A stretch of DNA of 64,000 nucleotides from Gammaproteobacteria bacterium (GTDB lineage Bacteria > Pseudomonadota > Gammaproteobacteria > Pseudomonadales > Azotimanducaceae), in NCBI GenBank assembly GCA_026705345.1, contig JAPPAV010000045.1, forward strand, positions 41,899 through 105,898, written 5' to 3'. The position numbers and the translations under genes were made by a program. This document shows positions 55,148 to 64,000 of the stretch, in pieces. Position 1 is the stretch's first letter. Each line of letters begins with the position of its first letter. The notes under the pieces were generated by a model. That model had not been told where the DNA came from. It did no database searches and was given only the letters and a program-made list of their open reading frames with translations.

Positions 55148-55864
55148 CTAGCGCCCGGTGAAGTTCGGCTTGCGCCGCTCGAGAAACGCCTTGACGCCCT
55201 CGTGGAAGTCCTCGGAGGCGAACATCCCGTTCAAGTGCACCATCAGGTGGTCGACGGCGGTGTCGTAGGATTCCTCGAGCCCCATGCGCATCATCCGCTT
55301 GGTGGTCTGCACCGCCATCGGGGCGTTGTCGGCGATCTCCTGGGCCCACTGCATGGCCGTCGGCATCAGCTCGTCGCTGGGCACGACGGTGTTGACCAGA
55401 CCGATGTCCAGGCACTCCGCAGCATCGATGGTCCGAGCCCGGTAGTACAACTCCGCGGCCTTGCCCCAGCCGATGAGGCGCGGCAGGAGCCACGTGCCGC
55501 CGCTCTCCGGGACGACGTTGCGCTTCGCGGTCACCGCGGCCATCTTCGCGGACTCCGACGCGATGCGCATGTCGGCGAGGAGGGTCAGGTCCATGCCGTA
55601 GCCCGCGGCGGCGCCGTTGACCGCGCAGATCACCGGGGTGTCGATGTTCCACATGACGTTGATCGGCGCGTCGCGCAGGTCGAACAGCTGGCGCGGGGGG
55701 CGGTTGTCTCCGCTGCGGCGTTCGCGGCTGCCGATGCCGCCTTGGCCGACGTCGACGAGATCGAGTCCGGCGCAGAACCCGCGCCCTGCCCCGGTCAGCA
55801 CGATGCAACGCGTGTCCGGGTCTTTGTTTGCCTCCACCAGTTTCGCGGAGAGTTCGCCGAGCAT
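55148..55864 (-). CDS. Enoyl-CoA hydratase/isomerase family protein; start uncertain
   Basis: The crotonase-fold protein has RCIVLTGAGRGFCAGLDL (oxyanion hole), AVNGAAAGYGMDL and AKRNVVPESGGTWLLPRLIG with the catalytic Glu region. From the first in-frame Met (55864) it has 238 residues. In-frame residues VAVLTLNRPERLNAISGAML continue upstream to about 55945 with no ATG. A good AGAGGAG-ATG pair starts at 55973 but is one base out of frame, so a frameshift may sit between 55946 and 55972. The substrate is unknown. Confidence 0.75.
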   Translation of the reverse strand: MLGELSAKLVEANKDPDTRCIVLTGAGRGFCAGLDLVDVGQGGIGSRERRSGDNRPPRQLFDLRDAPINVMWNIDTPVICAVNGAAAGYGMDLTLLADMRIASESAKMAAVTAKRNVVPESGGTWLLPRLIGWGKAAELYYRARTIDAAECLDIGLVNTVVPSDELMPTAMQWAQEIADNAPMAVQTTKRMMRMGLEESYDTAVDHLMVHLNGMFASEDFHEGVKAFLERRKPNFTGR

Positions 55865-56003
55865 GGCGCCGCTGATGGCGTTCAGGCGTTCCGGGCGGTT
55901 GAGGGTCAGGACGGCAACTCGGCCTTCCTGGCTAACGAGCAGGTCCTCGGTTGCTCGACGGCGAGATGGGCATGGCGACTCCTCTGGATTGGTCCTCGAC
56001 CGG

Positions 56004-57155
56004 CTAGTCTAACGTGGCAGCGAGTTCGGCAAGCCCGGGCGCGAAGCGTTCGCCCATGCGCTGGTAGCCCGCGGGGTTGGGGTGCAGGTCGTCGGGCAGG
56101 TCGTGGGCGTCGTCGGCACCGAACAGGGTCAGCCCGTCGACGTATTGCAATGCCGTATCACCTGCCGCACGGCGCTTCTCCACCACATCGACGATGATCT
56201 CGCGGATGCGCACCAGGGACAGGCTGCCGTTCCGGAACTGTTCAAAGCCGTCGATCGTTACGAATTTTCCCCGCCCATCCGGGATAGTCGGTCCGGGACG
56301 GGTCTCCGCGCTTGGGCAGTAGATCGGCGAAATGACCACGATTGGCACGTCCGGCTTGGCCTCGCGGATCGTGTCCAGGAAACCGTGCAGCGCCGGCGTG
56401 AACACGCGTTCGCGCATGGAGTCCATGTTGACGATATTGATTCCGGTCTTAATGCTCACGATATCGACGTCCGGGAGATCTCGGATGGTCCGGGCGACGA
56501 ATTGGTCTAGGTGGCACTGCCCGCCGAAGCCCAGGTTGCGAAGCGAAACCCCCGCCAATCGCGCAGCCACCGCCGGCCAGATCCCGGCTGGTTCCAACGC
56601 TTCCATGCAATGGCTGATGGAACTGCCGTAGTGCACCCACCGGCGACGGGTATCCGCAGGCGCAGCACTGATCGTGGCCCCATCCTCCACCTCGAGAGCG
56701 TGTAGTTCGATGAAGGCATTGTGTGGCAGCCAAAGCTCGCAAGTCTTATCTCCCGATGCCAGGCCGTCGAACACCAACGTGTCGGCCTCGCCGCGGACGA
56801 GATCGAAGCCGCCGGTCGTTTCGGGTTTGACGACGATGGCGTTCCCCAACGTGGACTCCAACCGCAAGAGGGTGCCGTCGGTTTCCAGGTTGAACACGAC
56901 TCCTCGGCGCTCCCGACCGGGCATCACCATGTTGGTGGCGAGGAACGAGACGCCGACCTTTGTCGAGTCGGTGGCGAACCGCAGCCGGACACCCGACGGC
57001 ATCCGAACCACCACGTCCATGGGCTGGGGCAACTGGGCACGGGTCCAGTCAGGCAACCGCCGTGGCGCCAACCCCGTGCCGCGGTCGTCGAAATCGAGCG
57101 CGCCGTGGTCGATTGCGGCTGCCGCGATCAAGTCATTGATGGCGAGCGAGTGCAT
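56004..57155 (-). CDS. SGNH/GDSL-type hydrolase with N-terminal beta domain
   Basis: The 383-residue protein has a beta-sandwich-like N-terminal domain (about 1-175), then an SGNH core: WVHYGSSISHCME (nucleophile Ser), LGFGGQCHLD, KTGINIVNMDSM (block III), and DLPDDLHPNPAGYQRM with the catalytic Asp-x-x-His. This matches the acetyl/acyl esterase class seen near sugar or small-molecule genes. Its start is 305 bases from the next gene. It is leftward, so the terminator at 57337 does not serve it. Confidence 0.83.
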   Translation of the reverse strand: MHSLAINDLIAAAAIDHGALDFDDRGTGLAPRRLPDWTRAQLPQPMDVVVRMPSGVRLRFATDSTKVGVSFLATNMVMPGRERRGVVFNLETDGTLLRLESTLGNAIVVKPETTGGFDLVRGEADTLVFDGLASGDKTCELWLPHNAFIELHALEVEDGATISAAPADTRRRWVHYGSSISHCMEALEPAGIWPAVAARLAGVSLRNLGFGGQCHLDQFVARTIRDLPDVDIVSIKTGINIVNMDSMRERVFTPALHGFLDTIREAKPDVPIVVISPIYCPSAETRPGPTIPDGRGKFVTIDGFEQFRNGSLSLVRIREIIVDVVEKRRAAGDTALQYVDGLTLFGADDAHDLPDDLHPNPAGYQRMGERFAPGLAELAATLD

Positions 57156-57219
57156 GGGTTTCCTCCGGATCCGGCTGCGTTAAACGCCAATCGCTTTCCC
57201 ATAGTAGCTCCACTTTCCG

Positions 57220-57366
57220 TCCACGATTGGCCGTTAGAGTTTGCCCACGACTTGCGGAGTGCTTGCATCGTCTCGATTAACCCCTCTCCCTCCACAAGTC
57301 GTGACATTTCGATCCCCTTTCGCCTATGACTTGGTGACCCCGACCTCCCCGGTCGGGGTTTTTTTC
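57220..57366 (+). ncRNA. Candidate small RNA with intrinsic terminator
   Basis: The arms CACGACTTG (57246-57254) and CAAGTCGTG (57295-57303) form a perfect 9-bp stem. The loop includes the C-rich tract CCCCTCTCCCTCC, complementary to Shine-Dalgarno sequence. A rho-independent terminator follows. No rightward coding gene lies upstream to explain it, so an RNA gene is the simplest reading. The 5' end is a guess; no clear promoter was seen. Confidence 0.4.
57337..57366 (+). terminator. Rho-independent terminator
   Basis: The stem ACCCCGACC / GGTCGGGGT with loop TCCCC is followed by seven T residues. The T-tract is on the + strand, so it ends rightward transcription, upstream of gloA. Confidence 0.85.
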
Positions 57367-57459
57367 GGTCGACGTTCTCCCGCAGATTGGGGACATCCGC
57401 CCGCGTCGACTCCCGCTATTCGGTATGCTTCACGGGCTTCGCACGTTGGGACGAATGTC

Positions 57460-57879
57460 ATGAAATACCTGCACACCATGGTTCGAGTCGCCGATCTCGA
57501 TGCCTCGCTCGACTTCTACTGCAACAAGCTGGGACTCGAAGAACTGCGCCGCATCGACAACGAGGGCGGGAGGTTTAGCCTGGTCTTCCTCGCCGCGCCC
57601 GGAGATGGCGAAGCGCAAGTGGAACTCACCCACAACTGGGACCCCGAGACGCTCTCCGGGGGTCGAAACTTCGGGCATCTGGCCTACCACGTAGACGACA
57701 TCTACGACCTCTGCCAGCGCCTGATGGATGGCGGCGTCACCATCAATCGTCCGCCCCGGGACGGCCACATGGCATTCGTGCGATCGCCGGACAACATTTC
57801 CGTGGAGCTTCTACAAGCAGGCAAACCACTGCCGCCCAAGGAGCCGTGGGCGTCGATGCCGAACACCGGCGAGTGGTAG
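57460..57879 (+). CDS. gloA: Lactoylglutathione lyase (glyoxalase I, VOC family)
   Basis: The 139-residue protein has the glyoxalase I metal set: His in YLHTMVRV near residue 5, Glu in VELTHNW, His in GHLAYHVDD and Glu in VELLQAG near the C terminus. The sequence TLSGGRNFGHLAYHVDDIY is characteristic of GloA. It converts the methylglyoxal-glutathione hemithioacetal to lactoylglutathione. I chose the ATG at 57460 because the motif begins there; it lies about 93 bases after the terminator. Confidence 0.93.
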   Translation: MKYLHTMVRVADLDASLDFYCNKLGLEELRRIDNEGGRFSLVFLAAPGDGEAQVELTHNWDPETLSGGRNFGHLAYHVDDIYDLCQRLMDGGVTINRPPRDGHMAFVRSPDNISVELLQAGKPLPPKEPWASMPNTGEW

Positions 57880-57907
57880 GCCGGGCGCGCTCCTAAGTTT
57901 CCGTTGC

Positions 57908-57983
57908 GACGGGGACGGGCTTGTCCCGTCCCGTGCTGCGACCCCGCATCCCCATGCGGGCGACGACAAGCGCCGCCCCGCGC
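57908..57983. repeat. REPIN element, degenerate
   Basis: The left REP is GACGGGGACGGG-CTTG-TCCC with CGTCCCG, whose expected GTAG is changed to GACG. The right REP is GGGCGACGACAAGCGCCGCC with CTAC changed to CGCG. It lies between gloA and the RND adaptor gene. It is the most eroded copy. Confidence 0.65.
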
Positions 57984-58052
57984 GGGTTCCATATCGCGCG
58001 CCAAGGCTTTGGTGTGCTACTTTCCCGCGCACGCAGTCTTCGGGGTGACGGC

Positions 58053-59207
58053 ATGCGAAAGACGCACCTCACCGCGCTCCTGATCGTCCTTGCGACGGGT
58101 GTCTGGCTGGCGTCCGGTTACCTCGGCGGCGTCGACGCGGTCGCAGACCATCCATCCATCAGCGAGCAGAATGCACACAACACCGTAAACGGCGACGACC
58201 GTGAACCCACCATCGTACGCGCTAGGACGCTCACCGCGTCGGCGTATTCCGACGAGGTCAAGATTCGAGGCCACACCGAGAACAAGCGAACCGTCGAAGT
58301 TCGGGCCGAAACCCAAGGCCGCGTCATCGAACGGCCGGTCGAACGCGGCACCGCGGTCGCCGCTGGAGACTTACTGTGTCGGCTTGCCGTGGAGGATCGC
58401 CAAGCGCGGGTCAGCCAAGCCAAAGAGGCCGTCAACCAAGCGCAGATCGAACACGAGGGCAGCCTGCGACTGAAGGATGGCGGGTTCCAGTCCAAGACCG
58501 CGATCGCCCAGGCCAAGTCGCGGCTGGCCACCGCCGAAGCACAACTCGAAGCCGCCACCCTGGACTTCGAGAGGACGTTTATCCGGGCGCCATTCAGCGG
58601 GGTCGTTGAACAGACGCTGCTCGAGGTCGGCGACTACGCACAGCCAGCGACACCCTGTGCTCGAGTGGTCGACTTGGATCCGATGCTACTCGTCGGTCAG
58701 GTCTCCGAACGCGACGTCAGCCGACTCGCCATCGGAGGAACCGCGGTCGGTGTTCTCGCGTCCGGCGAAACCGCAACCGGCACCATCAGTTTCATCGGCC
58801 ACCAGGCGGATCCGGCAACCCGCACGTATCGCGTGGAGGCAACCGTCGCCAACCCCGATCACCGCCTGCTGAGCGGCGCAACGGCCGAAATCGCCATCGT
58901 CGTAGGCGAGGTGGGCGCCCACCAGATCAGCTCCGCGGTGCTGGCGTTGGACGACGCCGGCCAAATGGGCGTGCGCACAGTGGACGCGGACAGTCGCGTG
59001 CGATTCCACCCGGTGGAGATCGTCGCCGATGCCGACCACGGCGTCTGGGTGACGGGACTCCCGTCGACCGTCACGTTGATTACCGTGGGCCACGAGCTTG
59101 TGGTCGACGGGGAGCGCGTCGAAGTGCGTCTCGAGGATCGCGACAACGCTGGCGTATCCGCCAAGGCCTTGGACGGGCAAGCCTCCCCCATCGCGGGTCG
59201 TTCTTGA
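58053..59207 (+). CDS. RND efflux periplasmic adaptor (membrane-fusion protein)
   Basis: The 384-residue protein has a membrane anchor or signal (MRKTHLTALLIVLATGVWLASG), then the MFP barrel-sandwich (VEVRAETQGRVIERPVERGT, LLCRLAVEDRQARVSQAKEA), a coiled-coil hairpin, and FIRAPFSGVVEQTLLEVGD. It links an RND pump to an outer-membrane channel. The start at 58053 is the Met before the anchor. The stop overlaps the pump start (TTGA), so they are one operon, but the pump is interrupted. Confidence 0.85.
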   Translation: MRKTHLTALLIVLATGVWLASGYLGGVDAVADHPSISEQNAHNTVNGDDREPTIVRARTLTASAYSDEVKIRGHTENKRTVEVRAETQGRVIERPVERGTAVAAGDLLCRLAVEDRQARVSQAKEAVNQAQIEHEGSLRLKDGGFQSKTAIAQAKSRLATAEAQLEAATLDFERTFIRAPFSGVVEQTLLEVGDYAQPATPCARVVDLDPMLLVGQVSERDVSRLAIGGTAVGVLASGETATGTISFIGHQADPATRTYRVEATVANPDHRLLSGATAEIAIVVGEVGAHQISSAVLALDDAGQMGVRTVDADSRVRFHPVEIVADADHGVWVTGLPSTVTLITVGHELVVDGERVEVRLEDRDNAGVSAKALDGQASPIAGRS

Positions 59208-62200
59208 AGAACTTCATCATCGAGGCGGCGGTCGACCGCCCCCACGCCACCCTGTCGGTGTTGGCGCTCCTCTTGCTTGCCGGAATCGGCGCGAGGATCG
59301 CCATTCCCATCGAATCCGAACCCAACATCGACGTTCCGTACTTCATGGTCTCGGTGACCCATGAGGGAATCTCGCCGGAAGACGCTGCCCGCCTGCTGCT
59401 CAAACCCTTGGAATCCGAACTGCGAATCATTGGCGGCGTCGATGAAGTGCGCGCACTGGCCTAAGAGGGGTCGGTGCGAGTCCTGGTCGAATTCGACGCC
59501 AGTCACGATCTGGAGGAAGCACTGGCCGACGTGCGTGAAGCCGTCGACCGCGCCAAGCCCAACTTCCCCGCGACGGCCGATGAGCCCGTTGTCCTGGAGC
59601 AGTCGGCCAGCGATTTTCCGATCATCCAGGTGAACCTCGTCGGCGGTTGGGAAGGCGGCGTCCCGGAACGCATCGTGTTCAACCTCGCGGAAGACCTGCA
59701 GGATGCCATCGAGGCATTGCCGACGATCCTGGCGGCGGAAATGCAGGGCCACCGGGAGGAACTGCTCGAGGTGGTCATCGATCCGGCCGCTCTCGAGTCC
59801 TACCAGGTATCCGCCGAGCAATTGATCACGACCGTGATCCGCAACAATCGGCTGATTCCCGCCGGTTCCCTCGATAGCGGCAGCGGACGCATTGCCGTCA
59901 AGGTGCCGGGTCTGATCAAGACAGCGGACGACCTCCGCGACCTGCCCGTCAAGGCGGATGGCGACTCCGTGGTCACCTTGTCGGACGTCGCCGAGATCCG
60001 ACGCACGTTCAAGGACCGCCAACGCTACGCCCGGGTAAATGGAAGGCAGGCTATTTCGCTCAACGTCTACCGACGCCAGAACGCCAACGTCGTGGACACC
60101 GTCGATGCCGTGAAGGAGGTCGTGGAGGCGTTCCGGCCCAAGCTGCCCGCCCGGCTCGACCTGGTCTATACCCAGGACCAGGCGCCCTTCGCACGGTCGC
60201 AGGTCACCGAGTTGCAGGGCAACATCATCACCACGCTGACGCTGGTGATGGTGCTGGTGGTCGCCGCCATCGGCATTCGCAGCGGGATCATCGTGGGCAC
60301 CGCCATTCCGGTGTCGTTCCTGGTCGCGCTGCTGTTCCTCTGGGCATTGGGATTCACGTTCAACTTCATGGTCATGTTCGGGATGCTGCTCGGGCTCGGC
60401 ATGCTGATCGACGGAGCGATCGTCGTGGTGGAGTTCGCCGATCGCAAGATGGCCGAAGGCATGGTGCCAAGAGACGCCTACGTGATCGCCGCGAAGCGGA
60501 TGTTCTGGCCGGTTGCCGCGTCCATCGGCACCACCCTCGCCGCGTTCCTCCCCCTCCTCTTCTGGCCAGGCCTTTCGGGCAAGTTCATGAGCTTCCTGCC
60601 CGTGACGGTTTTCTTCGTGCTCGCGGGGTCGCTCGTCTACGCCCTGTTGTTCGGCCCCACGATCGGCGCATTGGCCGGGCATGCCCGCTCCCGCGACAAT
60701 CGTGCCCGTCGCGTGCTCGTTCAACTCGAAGACGGCGACCCGCGAACACTACCCGGCTTCACCGGCGCCTATGCCCGACTGTTGGGCAGGGTCTGCCGAC
60801 ATGCCGGGTTGACCGTGGTCATCGTGGCGATGGTATTGGGCGGGGTCTATTTCGCGTACGGTCAATTCGGTCGCGGGATGGTGTTTTTCTCCGACGGCGA
60901 CCCGGAACGAGCACGGATCGCCGTTCGAGCCCGGGGCAACCTGTCCGCCGCCGAAGCCTACGACCTCGTGAGGGAGGCCGAATCTCCCATCCTCGACATT
61001 CCCGGCATCAAGGACGTGGTCCTGCAAACCCAGGTCGGCGGGGGCGGAGCCGGAAGCCCCGGCCTAGCCGACGCCAACGACACCATCGGGCGGATGTACA
61101 TCCAAATGCACCACGAGGGCGAACGTTCGATGAGCGGTCGGGAAATCTTGGAGCGCGCCCGGGAGGCCACCGCTGACCTGGCCGGCGTTACGGTCGAGGT
61201 CCGGGAAGCCGAGCGAGGTCCGCCGGTTGGCAAACCCATCCAGATCCAGTTCTCCGCCGAGGAGAAAGCCCTCCTCGATCCGGTCGTGGCGGCGGTCCGC
61301 CACCACATGGACGCGGAAATGACCGGGCTGCGCGACATCGACGACACGCGTTCGCTGCCGGGCATCGAATGGGAGCTCGACGTCGACCGTGCCCAGGCTG
61401 CGTTCTACAACGCAGACGTCTCGCTCGTCGGTATCGCGGTGCAGCTCGTTACGAACGGGTTCAGGGTGGGCGAGTACCGTCCCGACACCGCCGACGAAGT
61501 CGTGGACATCCGCGTCCGCTACCCGCCGACGTCGCGCGGCGTCAGCGCCCTCGACGACCTGAAGATCACGACCCCGAACGGGCGCGTGCCGATCTCGAAC
61601 TTCGTCAAACGCACCGCCGTGCCCAACGTCGACGTCATCGAGCGAATCGACGGCAAGGTCGTGGAGTTCATTAGAGCCGACGTGCAACCCGGTGTTCTGG
61701 CTGGCGACAAAGTGGCCGAGCTGCAAGCATGGTTCGACCAGGCGAGCCTCGACCCGAGGGTTGAGATTGCCTTCCGAGGCGCCGACGAGGAACAGACGCG
61801 TTCGTACGACTTCATGCTCCTCGCGTTGTCGGCCGCCCTGCTGCTGATGTTCGTGCTGCTCGTGATCCAGTTCAACAACACCTACCAGAGCGTGTTGATT
61901 CTCGCAGCCGTCGCCATGTCCACCGGCGGCGTTCTGCTCGGACTACTAATCACCAACTCCACATTCAGCGCCATCCTGACCGGGGTCGGGGTCGTGGCGC
62001 TGGCCGGAATCGTCGTCAACAACAACATCGTGCTCATCGACACGTTCAACCACCTCCGGAGCCAACACCCCGAATTGGACTACGTGTCACTCATCGTGCG
62101 CACCGGCGCGCAACGGCTGCGACCGGTCCTCCTAACGACGGCAACCACGATCCTGGGACTGCTGCCGCTGGCCAGTCACTTCTCCATCGACTTCATCAAC

Positions 62201-62494
62201 CGTTCCATCGTCTATGGCGGTTTGCTGTCGAGTTTCTGGGTCCCGTTGGCCCAAGCCATCGTGTCGGGTTTGACGTTCGCCACGCTGCTCACGCTACTGG
62301 CAACCCCCGCGCTCTTGGCGATGCCGTACCGTGCAAGCGTTCGGAACCTGGCGGCATTGGCCAACCGAGTCAAATCGAATGTCCGGAAGACATGGGCCGG
62401 CGCACGCCGTCGCTGGTCACGTCTCGCTCCCGGAACGACCCTGGCGGCACCCGTGCAAACAAAGATCTCAGAAAAAAGAAAGCCCCGGCGATAA
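59204..62494 (+). pseudogene. RND efflux permease with in-frame stop at codon 87
   Basis: The pump of the AcrB/MexB family would be about 1,096 residues. The first 86 residues (MKNFIIEAAVDRPHATLSVL ... GVDEVRALA) end at TAA 59462-59464. The same frame continues with EGSVRVLVEFDASHDLEEAL and the whole remaining pump, including GMLLGLGMLIDGAIVVVEFADRK (the TM4-type motif), a periplasmic loop, and LAGIVVNNNIVLIDTFNHLR near the C terminus. A single stop with intact flanks suggests either recent inactivation, readthrough or sequence error. Which drug or substrate it would move is unknown. Confidence 0.85.
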
Positions 62495-62535
62495 GAGGGG
62501 GATTTGGGGAGGGAGGGGGAGGTTATCGCCGGGGC
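62482..62535. promoter_or_regulatory. 13-bp hairpin with G-quadruplex-like loop
   Basis: GCCCCGGCGATAA (62482-62494) pairs with TTATCGCCGGGGC (62523-62535). The loop is purine-only except for its ATTT, with G runs of 5, 4, 3 and 5 bases, enough for an intramolecular quadruplex. The stop codon of the RND gene is inside the left arm. On the opposite strand, the hairpin is followed by T3-C-T6, a terminator-like tail for leftward transcription, but no leftward gene is seen to its right. The next 285 bases, up to 62821, hold no gene. Confidence 0.6.
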
Positions 62536-62821
62536 GTTCAAACCAAATGGGGTTTAGTCCATCGATTTTCAAGTCGCCACGTTGGGCCAATCGGCTCTTG
62601 AGAGATGCTGTGTCATGACCGGCTCGCCGTGGCTCAGTTTCGCTTCCTGTGGTCTAGGACTATCCGTTCTTTGGAAAGTTCCTGCCGCCATCCCAGACAT
62701 CCTTGCCGGTAAGCAAACGGCGCGACCACGAATACAAGACAGGCAGCGGCGGAAACTTCCTAGTGGTCGGTGCCGAAACACGCATGTATCGTAACTGCCC
62801 GTTTGCCCAGAAGGTTGCGCC

Positions 62822-63769
62822 ATGACCGTCTCGCTCGGCGTGCACGTCGGCCAACAGAATCTCGACATGGACGACATGCGCACCCTGTGGCGACGCCTGG
62901 AGGACGGTGGCGCGGATTGGATCTCTGTCTGGGACCACTTCTACGAGGCGCCGTTTCAAGGCGGCGACCAACCCCACTTCGAGGCGTTGGCTACCCTCGG
63001 GGCACTGGCCGCGGAGACCGAACGCGTCCGGATCGGTTGCCTGGTGTTCTATGTGGGCTACCGCAACCCGGCACTATTGGCCAAGTCGGCAGCCACCCTG
63101 GATCACCTCTCTGGCGGTCGTTTCGAACTAGGCATCGGTGCCGGTTGGCACATCTGGGAGGCCTCGGCCTACGGCTACGCCTTCCCCGACATCGGTACGC
63201 GGCTCGACATGCTGGATGAGGCGGCACGAATCGTCCGAGGGCTGTTGGACAACGACCGCACGACGTTTTCCGGCCGGCATTTCCAGGTCGACGACGCAAA
63301 GTGCTACCCGAAGCCCGTCCAGGCGCACCTGCCCGTCTGGATCGGCGGACGAGGCGAACGACGCACGCTGGACATAGCGGCCCGCCACGCCGACGGGTGG
63401 AACGCGGCCTACACCAGTGCCGCCGAGTTCGCACGCCTGAACGGGGTCCTTGATCACTGGTGCGAAGAAGAAGACCGCGATCCGGCGGCCATCGCGCGCG
63501 GCGTGAACGTCGCCTTCGGAATGGCCAAGGACGATGCCGGCGTAGCCCGTGAGCGCGCAAGTCTAGAGCGGGAGTGGGGAACGCAGTCCGAGCGCATTGC
63601 GGCAGGTTCACTGTTGTGCACGCCGAGCGAAGCCGTCGACCGGGTCATGGCGTACGTGGAAAGTGGGGCCGACGCAATCAATATCGCGTTGCGTGCACCT
63701 TGGGACGAGGACGCGCTGGACGCGTACCTAGGCGACGTCATGCCGGCGGTGCGCAAGGCAGCTCCCTGA
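62822..63769 (+). CDS. LLM-class F420-dependent-type oxidoreductase
   Basis: The 315-residue luciferase-like barrel has SVWDHFYEAPFQGG, RIGCLVFYVGYRNPALLAKSA, LSGGRFELGIGAGWHIWEA and YPKPVQAHLPVWIGG. The pattern resembles F420-dependent LLM proteins of the TIGR03560 type, but F420 use is not shown. It differs from the LLM at 4823 throughout. Start at ATG 62822. It is a lone gene between the G-rich hairpin and a REPIN. Confidence 0.85.
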   Translation: MTVSLGVHVGQQNLDMDDMRTLWRRLEDGGADWISVWDHFYEAPFQGGDQPHFEALATLGALAAETERVRIGCLVFYVGYRNPALLAKSAATLDHLSGGRFELGIGAGWHIWEASAYGYAFPDIGTRLDMLDEAARIVRGLLDNDRTTFSGRHFQVDDAKCYPKPVQAHLPVWIGGRGERRTLDIAARHADGWNAAYTSAAEFARLNGVLDHWCEEEDRDPAAIARGVNVAFGMAKDDAGVARERASLEREWGTQSERIAAGSLLCTPSEAVDRVMAYVESGADAINIALRAPWDEDALDAYLGDVMPAVRKAAP

Positions 63770-63832
63770 CGAACGTCTCGCGACGTCCCTCGTGGTAGCC
63801 CGATCCTTGGGGGGCACTTCCACGAAACACCC

Positions 63833-63953
63833 CGTAGGGGCGACCCTTGTGGTCGCCCGGGTTGTGACTCCACACGGCTTCGGTTCCACGGTACGAGAAT
63901 GCGATAGCATTCTCGATCGCGCCCGAAGGGCGCGCCGGGACGGGACAAGCCCC
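63833..63953. repeat. REP/REPIN element, long form in inverted orientation
   Basis: Read on the + strand the order is CGTAGGGGCGACCCTTGTGG (inverted REP), then GAGAATGCGATAGCATTCTC (hairpin), then GCGCCCGAAGGGCGCGC, then GGGACGGGACAAGCCCC. This is the reverse complement of the four-hairpin module at 946-1073. The remaining bases to 64000 show nothing. Confidence 0.8.
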
Positions 63954-64000
63954 ATAAGCGTTAACTTGTTTCCTCCGGGAAGTAGCGGTGCATCTGCGGT

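Noticed and set aside
57156..57459. Possible tRNA or 6S/SRP RNA
   Set aside because: No acceptor/T-loop pairing, no SRP signature and no 6S architecture; a new small RNA is the better reading.
58859..60724. A 621-codon open frame antisense to the RND genes
   Set aside because: Extremely His/Glu-rich and motif-free; the opposite frame is a clear RND pump.

Overview
The window is a GC-rich, gene-dense chromosomal stretch with no rRNA, tRNA, CRISPR array, phage module or plasmid functions that I could see. Several features point to a Gram-negative proteobacterium, most likely a gammaproteobacterium of the marine or host-associated type: a TonB-dependent receptor, Tat leader peptides, an RND efflux pair, MazF and VapC toxin modules, PhyH dioxygenases, TPR-sulfotransferases, and dispersed GTAG-type REP palindromes. 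No marker gene proves the lineage, so this placement is inference. Layout: 0-7 kb holds a YjbR duplication, an isoquinoline-oxidoreductase-type molybdenum hydroxylase (2Fe-2S plus Mo subunits), a phosphodiester-glycosidase-like lipoprotein, an LLM flavin oxidoreductase and a duplicated GFA protein. 7-14 kb holds a Uma2 protein, a PYROXD2-like oxidoreductase, a flavin-dependent halogenase homologue, a MTHFR-family protein and a TPR-sulfotransferase. 14-19 kb holds a frameshifted TonB-dependent receptor followed by two Tat-exported members of a protein family I do not recognise. 19-20.4 kb is a small accessory patch (broken ATPase, VapBC-type module). 20.4-27.9 kb is a compact divergent locus: a betaine-homocysteine-methyltransferase-like enzyme, a one-chain double ABC permease and an IclR regulator read leftwards; a family member, a PotD-type binding protein, a glycine-methyltransferase-like enzyme and another family member read rightwards. 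28-34 kb has an McrC remnant, a Uma2 protein, a fifth family member, an oligopeptide-type binding protein and a PotA-type ATPase. 34-48 kb holds an MBL hydrolase, a second TPR-sulfotransferase with an Asp/Asn hydroxylase, a dimethylglycine-dehydrogenase-like flavoenzyme, a trimethylamine-dehydrogenase-like flavoprotein, a cystathionine-gamma-synthase-family enzyme, a PhyH dioxygenase and a DAO-family oxidase. 48-64 kb holds an AAA ATPase, a MazF module, a DCC/lipase-maturation-factor fusion, a thioredoxin-TPR protein, an enoyl-CoA hydratase, an SGNH hydrolase, glyoxalase I, an RND efflux pair interrupted by a stop codon, and an LLM oxidoreductase. How the genes fit together (inference): BHMT-like, glycine-methyltransferase-like, DMGDH-like, TMADH-like and MTHFR-like enzymes plus a polyamine/betaine-type importer suggest handling of methylated amines or betaines and their one-carbon units. 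The strongest candidate for an undescribed system is the five-member unknown family (about 280 residues; conserved GFVAS-PQLLHAR, DN-IWNTWF, VHGGG, RAGG and PD-PQ blocks). It occurs next to the outer-membrane receptor, with Tat leaders, and next to the ABC importer, without leaders. The window also carries eight REP/REPIN copies (three of which supply the stop codon of the preceding gene), a candidate small RNA with an intrinsic terminator at 57.2-57.4 kb, and a hairpin with a G-quadruplex-like loop at 62.5 kb. Three genes are broken or look broken (TonB receptor, RND pump, enoyl-CoA hydratase start), which may be real decay or sequence error.
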